From contig NZ_LNQC01000076.1 in assembly GCF_001651855.1 (NCBI RefSeq), forward strand, positions 14,572-78,571: DNA of 64,000 nt, written 5' to 3'. The notes under the pieces were generated by a model. That model searched no databases. It had not been told where the DNA came from and saw nothing but the letters and a program-made list of their open reading frames with translations. This DNA is from Sinorhizobium americanum. GTDB taxonomy: Bacteria; Pseudomonadota; Alphaproteobacteria; Rhizobiales; Rhizobiaceae. Every line of letters starts with the position of its first letter. Position 1 is the stretch's first letter. Made by a program: the position numbers and the translations under genes. Below are positions 55,002 through 62,938 of the stretch, piece by piece.

Positions 55002-56005
55002 ACATCCGCCCCGATCAGGAGACGTTCGTCTTCTCCGCCGATAGCTTGAAGATAGACGACGCCGCGGAAAGCGAGCGCATCGTCGCGGGCTTGCGCGCGC
55101 AACTGCGCGGCATGCGCAAGCGCGGGCTGGTGCTCGGCCTTTCGGGAGGCATCGACTCGAGCGTTTCTGTCGCGCTCGCCGTACGCGCCGTCGGCGCCAA
55201 GAACGTCTTCTGCCTGTTCATGCCGGAAAACGATTCCGATCCGGAAAGCCTCCGGCTCGGGCGGCTGGTGGCCGAGACCTTCGGCGTCGAAGCGGTCGTC
55301 GAGGATATCGGGCCGACGCTTGCGGCGATGGGCTGCTATGCCCGCCGCGACGCCTTCATCCGGGAACTCGTGCCGGATTACGGGCCGGGCTGGGCGTCGA
55401 AAATCGTCATCGCCAATGCGCTCGAGGGCGAAGGCTACAACATTTCCTCGCTGGTGGTTCAGGACCCCGAGGGGAAGCGGACGAAGCTGCGCATGCCGCC
55501 ATCGGTCTACCTCGGCATCGTCGCGGCCACCAACATGAAGCAGCGCACCCGCAAGCAGCTCGAATATTACCACGCCGACCGGCTGAATTTCGCCGTGCTC
55601 GGCACCCCGAACCGGCTCGAATACGACCAGGGATTCTTCGTCAAGAACGGCGATGGTGCGGCCGACGTCAAGCCGATCGCGCACCTCTACAAGTCGCAGG
55701 TTTATGCACTTGCCGCCTATCTCGGCGTTCCCGAGGAAATCCGCCGCCGGCCGCCGACCACCGATACCTATTCGCTCGAGCAGACGCAGGAGGAGTTCTA
55801 TTTCTCGCTTCCCTACGACCGGATGGATCTTTGTCTCTACGGCCTCAACAGCGGCTTCGCCGCCGAAGCGGTCGGTCGCGCTGCGAATCTTTCGGCGGCG
55901 CAGGTCGAACGCGTCTGGGCGGACATTGCCGCCAAGCGCAAGGCGACTCGCTATTTGCATCTCGGGCCGCAGCTCGTGCAGCCGGTCGCCGAAATCGGCG
56001 AATGA
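54998..56005 (+). CDS. nadE: NAD(+) synthetase family protein
   Basis: A 335-aa ATP pyrophosphatase of the NadE family: LGLSGGIDSSVSVALAVRAVG (residues 46-66), NMKQRTRKQLEYYHADRLNFAVLGTPNRLEYDQGFFVKNGDGAADVKPIAHLYKSQVYALAAYLGVPEEI. It lacks a glutaminase domain, so it would use ammonia or take it from a partner. In this operon (asnB-ACP-ligase-nadE) it may amidate a pathway intermediate instead of deamido-NAD (inference). Confidence 0.88.
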   Translation: MNIRPDQETFVFSADSLKIDDAAESERIVAGLRAQLRGMRKRGLVLGLSGGIDSSVSVALAVRAVGAKNVFCLFMPENDSDPESLRLGRLVAETFGVEAVVEDIGPTLAAMGCYARRDAFIRELVPDYGPGWASKIVIANALEGEGYNISSLVVQDPEGKRTKLRMPPSVYLGIVAATNMKQRTRKQLEYYHADRLNFAVLGTPNRLEYDQGFFVKNGDGAADVKPIAHLYKSQVYALAAYLGVPEEIRRRPPTTDTYSLEQTQEEFYFSLPYDRMDLCLYGLNSGFAAEAVGRAANLSAAQVERVWADIAAKRKATRYLHLGPQLVQPVAEIGE

Positions 56006-56064
56006 TCTGAGTACGCGGGTATTCGCTGCAACGCTGCCGCGTGACCTTGTAGCGGACTGAATAG

Positions 56065-56106
56065 CCCCCTCTGGCCTGCCGGCCATCTCCCCCACAGGGG
56101 GGGAGA
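56065..56106. repeat. Intergenic repeat (CCCCCTCTGGCCTGCC type)
   Basis: CCCCCTCT, GGCCTGCCGGCC (palindrome), TCTCCCCCACAGGGGGGGAGA forms two hairpins. I recall similar stretches being common between rhizobial genes. The rest of the 56006-56429 gap before minC shows no convincing gene; its AT-rich end (TTAACCATTTGTTAACCG near 56375) is likely the minC promoter. Confidence 0.55.
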
Positions 56107-56429
56107 CCGCATGGGGCACACTCAGCGCGCCCTAAAAACCTCTCATTTCCAGGCCTTTCTGTTGGAGCGGTCAGGGTCCCCGCACATATTCTCCTTCCTT
56201 GTGGAGAGAGGTAACTGCCCGCAACTACCGCTTGCGACACTTTCGCAATGGCCCGCTGACGCTCGTCATCCCGTTAACTTCCGGGCCAACTTCTCGTCCC
56301 TGATCGACCCTCTGACCCCATAATTTCCGTGCCGCCGGAGCCGTCTCTCCAGCCCCGGGCAGGGTAGGGGAATTAACCATTTGTTAACCGTGACTCGCCT
56401 ACATCTTGGGCAACGAAAAATTAACGTAG

Positions 56430-57179
56430 ATGACCAAAGTGCTAACAGACACCCGCTCGATCCGCATCAAGGGCCGCTCGTTCCTGGCACTGGTGCTTTC
56501 ACCGGAGCCACCGCTCGACGCCTGGCTCACCCGCCTCGATGATTTGGCCTCGCGCTCCGCCGGGTTTTTCCTGGGGCGACCGGTCGTTCTCGACGTCGCC
56601 GACCTCGAAATCGACCGGGCTGAGCTCAAGAAGCTGATCGACGAACTCGGCAAGCGCAATGTTCGGATCATGGGCATCGAAGGCGGCCGCCCGTCGCTCT
56701 TCGAGCCCGGCATGCCGCCGGCCATGAAGGGCGGCCGCCCGGCTCCGGACATCGAAATTCCGGCCGAGGCGAGCGTTGAATCACCCGGTGCTGCGCCGGC
56801 CGCGGCCACGGCGCCGAGCCTCCAGGTGGAGCCGCCAGCGCCGCGCGCGATCTCGTCGATCGTCATCCGCGAGCCGGTGCGCTCCGGACAGTCGGTGATC
56901 TTCCCGGAAGGCGACGTCACCGTGGTCGGATCGGTCGCCTCGGGTGCGGAAATCATCGCCGGGGGCTCGGTGCATGTCTACGGGACGCTGAGGGGTCGGG
57001 CGCTCGCTGGCTCGGTGGGCAACGCTTCGGCGCGCATCTTCTGCCGCCGGCTCGAAGCGGAGCTCTTGGCAATCGATGGCGTCTACAAGACGGCGGAAGA
57101 CATGGCCCCCAATCTTCGCGGACAGGCGGTTCAGCTCTGGCTGGAAGGCGATTCGATCATGGCAGAGAGACTTAACTGA
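56430..57179 (+). CDS. minC: Septum site-determining protein MinC
   Basis: A 249-aa inhibitor of FtsZ polymerisation. The N-terminal domain (IRIKGRSFLALVLSPEPPLDAWLTRLDDLASRSAGFFLGRPVVLDV) is followed by a proline/alanine-rich linker (about residues 110-145) and the C-terminal beta-helix domain VRSGQSVIFPEGDVTVVGSVASGAEIIAGGSVHVYGTLRGRALAG. First gene of minCDE. In S. meliloti these genes are on pSymB, which supports a secondary-replicon origin for this window. Confidence 0.96.
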   Translation: MTKVLTDTRSIRIKGRSFLALVLSPEPPLDAWLTRLDDLASRSAGFFLGRPVVLDVADLEIDRAELKKLIDELGKRNVRIMGIEGGRPSLFEPGMPPAMKGGRPAPDIEIPAEASVESPGAAPAAATAPSLQVEPPAPRAISSIVIREPVRSGQSVIFPEGDVTVVGSVASGAEIIAGGSVHVYGTLRGRALAGSVGNASARIFCRRLEAELLAIDGVYKTAEDMAPNLRGQAVQLWLEGDSIMAERLN

Positions 57180-57212
57180 GCCGATGACCGGCCAGCATAC
57201 AGGAGCGGGAAG

Positions 57213-58028
57213 ATGGCGAAAGTAATCGTTGTTACATCGGGTAAGGGTGGCGTCGGCAAGACGACATCAACCGCCGCGCTTGGCGCGGCCTTGGCACAGA
57301 GGAACGAGAAAACGGTCGTGGTCGATTTCGACGTCGGCCTGCGCAATCTCGACCTCGTCATGGGCGCCGAGCGGCGGGTCGTCTACGACCTCGTTAATGT
57401 CATCCAGGGCGACGCCAAGCTGCCGCAGGCGCTGATCCGCGACAAGCGGCTCGAGACGCTCTTCCTGCTGCCGGCCTCGCAAACCCGGGACAAGGACAGC
57501 CTGACGCCGGAGGGTGTCGAGAAGGTGATGGGCGAGCTCAAGAAGCATTTCGACTGGATCATCTGCGACAGCCCGGCCGGCATCGAGCGCGGCGCGACGC
57601 TTGCGATGCGGCATGCTGACATCGCCGTCATCGTTACCAACCCGGAAGTCTCGTCTGTGCGCGACTCAGATCGCATCATCGGCCTCCTCGACGCCAAGAC
57701 CGAACGGGCCGAGCGCGGCGAGCGGGTCGAAAAGCACCTGCTGCTGACCCGCTATGATCAGGTGCGCGCTGAGCGCGGCGACATGCTGAAGGTCGACGAT
57801 GTGCTCGAGATCCTGTCGATCCCGCTGGTCGGCATCGTGCCGGAAAGCACTGATGTCCTCAAGGCTTCCAACCTCGGCGCACCGGTTACGCTTGCTGACA
57901 GCCGGAGCGCCCCGGCGCTCGCATATCTCGACGCCGCACGCCGGATTGCCGGGGAAACGGTGCCGATGACCATTCCGGGCGAGAAGCGCGGGTTCCTCGG
58001 TAAATTGTTCGGACGGAGGGCAGCATGA
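57213..58028 (+). CDS. minD: Septum site-determining ATPase MinD
   Basis: A 271-aa deviant-Walker ATPase that brings MinC to the membrane: [37 protein letters not shown], and [15 protein letters not shown]. The C-terminus [15 protein letters not shown] is the amphipathic membrane-targeting helix. 33 bases after minC; ATGA overlap with minE. Confidence 0.97.
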   Translation: MAKVIVVTSGKGGVGKTTSTAALGAALAQRNEKTVVVDFDVGLRNLDLVMGAERRVVYDLVNVIQGDAKLPQALIRDKRLETLFLLPASQTRDKDSLTPEGVEKVMGELKKHFDWIICDSPAGIERGATLAMRHADIAVIVTNPEVSSVRDSDRIIGLLDAKTERAERGERVEKHLLLTRYDQVRAERGDMLKVDDVLEILSIPLVGIVPESTDVLKASNLGAPVTLADSRSAPALAYLDAARRIAGETVPMTIPGEKRGFLGKLFGRRAA

Positions 58029-58285
58029 GCATATTCCGTTTCTTCAGCAAACAGACCTCGGCGCCGACGGCGCGCGAGCGTCTGCAGGTCCTGCTTGCGC
58101 ATGAACGCGCCTCGGTCGGGCACTCGGATCTAGTGGCGAAGCTTCGCGAAGAGATCCTCGCCGTCATCGCCAAGCATGTGCAGGTGGACGGCGACAAGGT
58201 CACCGTCAAGATGGACCGCGGCGAGAACGTCTCGACGCTGGAAGTCGATATTGAAATCCCGCTGAACGCGGTGCGCGCGGCCTGA
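58025..58285 (+). CDS. minE: Cell division topological specificity factor MinE
   Basis: An 86-aa protein: membrane-targeting start MSIFRFFSK, anti-MinCD helix [15 protein letters not shown], then [42 protein letters not shown], the dimerisation domain. It stimulates MinD ATPase to produce pole-to-pole oscillation. Normal length and complete. Confidence 0.97.
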   Translation: MSIFRFFSKQTSAPTARERLQVLLAHERASVGHSDLVAKLREEILAVIAKHVQVDGDKVTVKMDRGENVSTLEVDIEIPLNAVRAA

Positions 58286-58304
58286 AGCGGCCGCGCGATC
58301 TTTA

Positions 58305-59423
58305 CTAACCGTCGAAGGAGCCGCCGATCAGGCGGCTCCAATGCTCTCCGGCAAGGCCATTGACGAAGCCCCGCGCGTGGCGGAAGGCGTCGACGAGTTC
58401 CTCGTCGCGGGAATGGACGACGGTCGAGGCAGCGTGGACGAAGCCGATGCGGCGGCCCATCATCGCTTCGAGGAGCGCCGGCTGGGTGCGGCCGCGCAGG
58501 GCTGAGGCGCCCCGGGCCGCGGCATGATCGATCAGGCAGTCCAGGACGGCACCGGCTTGGCCGGGCATGGCGAGCAGTTGCAGGACGCGGGCGGTCCCGC
58601 CCGGCTTCATGTGGTAGAAGAACGCCCCCACCGGCGCGCCGGAGCGCGTCTTGACGGCGCCGAAGAGCGGCTCGCCGAATTCTGGCTTTTCCGTTGCGTC
58701 CCTCAGAATGTGGCCGAACTGGCCTTCGGTCCAGGCGGGCTGCACGGCAAAGTGTCTGGTCAAAGGTGCGAAGAGCTCGGCAAAGGACCCGGCATCGATA
58801 TCGGCGGCCTGAAGCGTTGCCGGCAGACCGGCGTCTTTCGGAACCGCCGACCAACGCAGATCGCCGCGCGCCATCTTTCCGCGAAAGCGCTCGTCGAAGA
58901 CCCGCGCCAAGGGACGAAGCGCGCGAACCGGCCTGATCCGGCCGGAAAGAAGCTCAACCGCGAAACTCGCGGGACGAAGGACGCGGACCCAGTCGAGGCT
59001 GTATTGTGGCAGCACGATGCCGCGCAGCTTTGTCCACATTTGCGTCGAGACTTCGCTTGCCGTCTCGCTGAAGGAGAGATCCTGCGGTCCGGCCAGGAAG
59101 GCCTTCAGGAGCCGGGCGCCGGCCATCGGGTCGCTCTCGCGCCCTTCGACCATCAGTGCGCCGCAGACGGCGGCGCGCAGCTGCCGGCCCTTGTAACTCA
59201 TCGGCAGCGCGTTGACCCCGACGAAGCCGGAGATGCGACCGCCGTCACGGACGTGGACGAGAGGCGCGACCTCGGGGTCACAGCCCGGAGCCTCCAGATA
59301 AAGGCGGCGGAGATAGTCGACGAGCGCCGGCGGCGGAGATTGGTCGCCGTTGCGGAAGATCTTTTGAAAGAGTCCGGCAACGGCCGGGATGTCGGCGGTG
59401 GTGAGCGGACGAATGTCGCTCAT
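58305..59423 (-). CDS. GNAT-like acyltransferase family protein
   Basis: A 372-aa protein with an N-terminal GNAT-like half (IRPLTTADIPAVAGLFQKIFRNGD, HVRDGGRISGFVGVNALPM, LRAAVCGALMV) and a C-terminal half that ends in GLAGEHWSRLIGG. It is a distant paralogue of the protein at 61656 (same N-terminal DIP-x(3)-LF-x-K-F-R pattern and the same GLA-x-E-x-WSRL ending). Substrate unknown. The polysaccharide genes nearby suggest acylation of a surface glycan (inference). ATGA overlap with the methyltransferase gene. Confidence 0.75.
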   Translation of the reverse strand: MSDIRPLTTADIPAVAGLFQKIFRNGDQSPPPALVDYLRRLYLEAPGCDPEVAPLVHVRDGGRISGFVGVNALPMSYKGRQLRAAVCGALMVEGRESDPMAGARLLKAFLAGPQDLSFSETASEVSTQMWTKLRGIVLPQYSLDWVRVLRPASFAVELLSGRIRPVRALRPLARVFDERFRGKMARGDLRWSAVPKDAGLPATLQAADIDAGSFAELFAPLTRHFAVQPAWTEGQFGHILRDATEKPEFGEPLFGAVKTRSGAPVGAFFYHMKPGGTARVLQLLAMPGQAGAVLDCLIDHAAARGASALRGRTQPALLEAMMGRRIGFVHAASTVVHSRDEELVDAFRHARGFVNGLAGEHWSRLIGGSFDG

Positions 59424-60133
59424 CGCGCCGATCCCTCCTCCAGCCTGCGCACGATGGCGACCCGCGGCTTGCCTTGCGCGTCGTCGGCGAAGCTTACGGC
59501 TTCATAGGCCTTGGTCCGCGCGATGAGGGCTGCGGCCTGCCGATCCTGCCCCTCGCCGAACTCGAAAAGGAGCCAACCGCCCGGTTTCAGGAAGGCGGCG
59601 GCATCGCGGATCAGCCGCTGGTGGATGGAAATCCCATAAGGACCGCCGTCGAAGGCCTCGCGCGGCTCGCTCTCGAGGAGATGCGCGCTGTCGCCGGCGA
59701 GACGTGCCGTCGAAATATAGGGTGGATTGCAGACGATCATGTCGACCCCGCCTTCGAGGCCGGCTCCGTCAAGAGCGGCAAAGAGGTCGCCCTGGCGGAT
59801 CACCACGCGCTCTTGCAGCGACAGGCGCTCGGCATTCCGGCGGGCGAGTGCAACGGTGCTGTCGGTCAGATCCGCCCCCCAGACCCGCGCCAGCGGAACG
59901 GCAGCGGCGATCCCGAGGGCGAGATTGCCGGAGCCGCAGCACATGTCGATGACCGTCACCGGTTCCGTCGGGCCGCCAAGCCGCGCAACGGCGTTCCGGC
60001 CGAGCAACTCCGTCTCCTCCCGCGGCACGAGAACGTCGGGCGCGAGTTCGAGTTCGATGTCCATGAAGCGGACGAGGCGAGGCGAACGGCTGGCCGCCGT
60101 CCCGGCGCCGGGAATGTTGTCGCGCTGCAGCAC
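59420..60133 (-). CDS. HemK/PrmC-like SAM-dependent methyltransferase
   Basis: A 237-aa class I methyltransferase. VIDMCCGSGNLALGIAAAV is the SAM-binding motif and VCNPPYIS matches the NPPY motif of enzymes that methylate glutamine amide or adenine nitrogen. It starts with GTG at 60133, with AAAGGAG 5 bases upstream. It lacks the full N-terminal helical domain of PrmC, so it is probably not the housekeeping release-factor enzyme. First gene of a two-gene minus-strand operon with the GNAT-like protein. Confidence 0.85.
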   Translation of the reverse strand: MLQRDNIPGAGTAASRSPRLVRFMDIELELAPDVLVPREETELLGRNAVARLGGPTEPVTVIDMCCGSGNLALGIAAAVPLARVWGADLTDSTVALARRNAERLSLQERVVIRQGDLFAALDGAGLEGGVDMIVCNPPYISTARLAGDSAHLLESEPREAFDGGPYGISIHQRLIRDAAAFLKPGGWLLFEFGEGQDRQAAALIARTKAYEAVSFADDAQGKPRVAIVRRLEEGSAR

Positions 60134-60346
60134 GAACGCTCCTTTTGTGGTGGGATGGTTATCAGGTACCGCGCAGACTAGCGCATTCGGGTAAACGGAA
60201 GCTGAAATACAATTGATTGGCGTATGTTAACCGCCCAATCATCTCTGCTCTCTAGTCTGCACCTTGGAACCGGCGGATGGATCGCGGCAAGGGACGGCCT
60301 TTGCGGATGTCGAATCCAGTGGCGCAAGATCGACAGGGCAGGTCGG

Positions 60347-61666
60347 ATGTCTTCGGAAGGCTTAACGGAATCGCGCGGCTACAAGCCTTTCCTGCCGATG
60401 ATCCTGTCCTATGTGGCGTCCGGCGGCAGTCTCGTTCTCGGTTCGGCGGCGCAACTGGTCACCTTCGCGATCCTGGCGCGCTTTCTCGGCGTCGACGAGT
60501 TCAGCGTCTTCGTCGCCATCACCGCCGTCGCTAGCATCGCCGTTCATCTGTGCGGACTGGGCGCCATGGAATCCCTCGTGCGGCGGGTCGCGCGGGATCG
60601 CGCGATCTATCCCAAGATGCTCGGCCACAATATCCTGCTCACGGCCGCGAGCGGCCTCGTCCTCGTGCTTGCCGGCGCCGTGACGCTGCCGTTCTTCTTT
60701 GCGCTTTCAGCCGATGCGGTCACCAATTTCCTGGTGATCGCGCTGATGCTCGTCACCAACATCGTCCTCGTCCGGATCATCGTTCTTGCCGAGCAGATCT
60801 TCATCGCCCATTCCGATTTCGCCTCGGCCAACAAGGTGGTGGTCGGCTTTGCCGCGGCGCGCACCGCGGCGGCGGCGCTCGCATGCCTGGTCTTCAGCGT
60901 GTCGACGGTGGCCTCGTGGGCCGTTTGGCAATTCGTCTGCCACGTTCTGGTCGCCGTGGCCTGTCTCCGGGCGATCAAGGCGCTGGGCAAACCGCGCTTC
61001 CGCATCGTGCGGGAGGAACTGCCGCAGGGTCTCTATTTCAGCATTCCGTTCATCCTGCGTGCCTTGCGGCAGAACGCCGACCTCCTCGTGCTCAGCCTCG
61101 TCACCACCGCCGAGATCGTCTCGAGCTATAGCGTCGCACGGCGAATGCTCGAGAGCAGCTTCCTGTCCGTCGAGGCGCTGAACCGCCTGATCTATCCGGG
61201 CTCGGCACGGATGACGACATCGGGACTGCACCACGCCTTGCAGCGGGTGCTGCGTGTCCTTGCCGCCGCAACGGTCATCAGCCTGGCAGCGGCGCTGACC
61301 GTCTTCCTCCTGGCGCCCGTGCTGCCCTACCTGTTCGGACACGAATATGTCTCTCTCGTCGACTTCGTGTGCGGTCTCGCATGGGTCGTCGTGCCGCTCG
61401 CCGTCTGGTCGGTCGCGGTGGAAGCGCTGGGCGCCTCCGGCTACCACGCCGCCCGCGCCACCGTCATGGGACTTGGAAGCATCGTCGGGGCCGGGATCGC
61501 TGCGGCGGCAAGCTGGTACGCCCCGCCTACCGGCACCTTCGTCTCCTTCTATGTCATCGAGATCGCCATGGTCGTCGCCGCATGGAGCGTCTTCCTTCGC
61601 CTCGTGCGCCGCGACCGGGAGCGTGCAGCTCGCGAATTTCAGGCGGAATCAGCGTATGGGAATTGA
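60347..61666 (+). CDS. Polysaccharide flippase / lipopolysaccharide biosynthesis membrane protein
   Basis: About 439 aa with roughly 12-14 hydrophobic segments, MATE/Wzx-like. FLPMILSYVASGGSLVLGSAAQLVTFAILARFLGVDEFSVFVAITAVASI is typical of oligosaccharide flippases, as is SIPFILRALRQNADLLVLSLVTTAEIVSSYSVARRMLE. The start at 60347 has AGGTCGG upstream; the frame is open to 60224, so a longer N-terminus is possible. Translocates lipid-linked glycan units (family knowledge). Overlaps the following gene by 11 bases. Confidence 0.87.
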   Translation: MSSEGLTESRGYKPFLPMILSYVASGGSLVLGSAAQLVTFAILARFLGVDEFSVFVAITAVASIAVHLCGLGAMESLVRRVARDRAIYPKMLGHNILLTAASGLVLVLAGAVTLPFFFALSADAVTNFLVIALMLVTNIVLVRIIVLAEQIFIAHSDFASANKVVVGFAAARTAAAALACLVFSVSTVASWAVWQFVCHVLVAVACLRAIKALGKPRFRIVREELPQGLYFSIPFILRALRQNADLLVLSLVTTAEIVSSYSVARRMLESSFLSVEALNRLIYPGSARMTTSGLHHALQRVLRVLAAATVISLAAALTVFLLAPVLPYLFGHEYVSLVDFVCGLAWVVVPLAVWSVAVEALGASGYHAARATVMGLGSIVGAGIAAAASWYAPPTGTFVSFYVIEIAMVVAAWSVFLRLVRRDRERAAREFQAESAYGN

Positions 61667-62804
61667 GTTGCGGAAGATTGTGCCGCATCCGCCGAGCATC
61701 GCGGAACCGCCGTGCCCGGCCGGCACGCGGACGATGAAACGTACCGATATCCCGACGATAGGGCGATTGTTCAGCAAAGTCTTCCGCAGCCGTGACGGCG
61801 CGGCGGGCCAGGATCTGTGTCGTTATATTGAGGCCGTTTTCTTCGGAAGCCCGTTCTATGCCCCTGAGCAGGGCAGCATCGTGCACGAGAACGGCAACGG
61901 CGACATCGACAGCGCCATTCTTTCCCTGCCGATGGAATTCGATGCCAAAGGCCGCCGGCTCATGGCGCGCCTTCTCTGCGCCTTCATGGTCGACGGCAAG
62001 GCCGGCGCGGCCGGCGCGGCGCGTCTTGCGCGCAGCGTGCGCGCGGCACGCCAGGATCTCTGCTTTTCCGACAGTTCCTCTCCCGTCAGCGCAGACCACT
62101 GCGTTGCCGGCGGGGGTGTCATCCTGCCGATCCAGAGCCTCGAATGGCAACGCTTCTTGCGGCCGCTCGCTGCGGCTGCCGTTCTCGCCGGCCGACGCAT
62201 TCCGATCCTCAGGGCGCCCCTCGTGGTCGCAGCACTGCGGCTGATCGATGGAGCCACTCGCCGTCTGAGCCCTTCGTCGAAGCCCCCACGGATGCCGGGA
62301 TGCCGGGTGCAGACGGCAAGTCCGTGTGAATTCCTCCGTTGCGCCGCACCGATGCTCGAGCGGTTTTCGCTTCGCCCGGCCTGGTCGAAATCCGAGTTCG
62401 ACTGGCTCGTCACCGTCGCCTCGATGAACGAGAACCTCGGGGCGCTTCAGTGCCGGAAGGTCCTGCGCGAAGACGGCCGCACGATTGGGGCTTTCCTGTT
62501 CTTCGGAAGACCCAAAGGCATGGCCAGCGTACTGAACGTGATCTGCGACGAAGGCCGCGAAGCCGATGTCACCGCGGCGATGTTCGCTTGCCTCGACGCG
62601 GAAGGTTATGCGGTTGCGACCGGCATGGCGCAGCCGTTCCTGATGAACGCGATTTCGCGCCAGCGGTGGTTGTGCTTCCGCCACCGGGGCTATTTCTGCA
62701 TTGTCACCCGGCGTGCCGACATCAGGGAAGCGGTGCTCAGCGGCGACATCTATATCGGCGGCCTCGCGTCGGAAAGCTGGAGCCGGTTGCTGACCGATTT
62801 CTGA
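61656..62804 (+). CDS. GNAT-like family protein, paralogue of 58305-59423
   Basis: A 382-aa protein with the same layout as the minus-strand paralogue: TMKRTDIPTIGRLFSKVFRS, a long middle region, MLERFSLRPAWSKSEFDWLV, VLREDGRTIGAFLFFGRPKGMASVLNVICDEGREADVTAAM, and the ending GLASESWSRLLTDF. An AGGCGGAA site precedes the ATG, which lies inside the flippase gene end. Probably acts with the flippase on a surface polysaccharide; acyl donor and target unknown. Confidence 0.75.
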   Translation: MGIELRKIVPHPPSIAEPPCPAGTRTMKRTDIPTIGRLFSKVFRSRDGAAGQDLCRYIEAVFFGSPFYAPEQGSIVHENGNGDIDSAILSLPMEFDAKGRRLMARLLCAFMVDGKAGAAGAARLARSVRAARQDLCFSDSSSPVSADHCVAGGGVILPIQSLEWQRFLRPLAAAAVLAGRRIPILRAPLVVAALRLIDGATRRLSPSSKPPRMPGCRVQTASPCEFLRCAAPMLERFSLRPAWSKSEFDWLVTVASMNENLGALQCRKVLREDGRTIGAFLFFGRPKGMASVLNVICDEGREADVTAAMFACLDAEGYAVATGMAQPFLMNAISRQRWLCFRHRGYFCIVTRRADIREAVLSGDIYIGGLASESWSRLLTDF

Positions 62805-62938
62805 GACCGCAAAAGTTACCGGCCGCATGCAAGTCTTAACCGAATATTCACCCTGCACTCCTAATTCTTGACGGGAGATCTTGCAACGCAGGGCAGTGCT
62901 CTTCGGTGGCTTCAAGGGCATGCGTGGGGAAAAGACGG

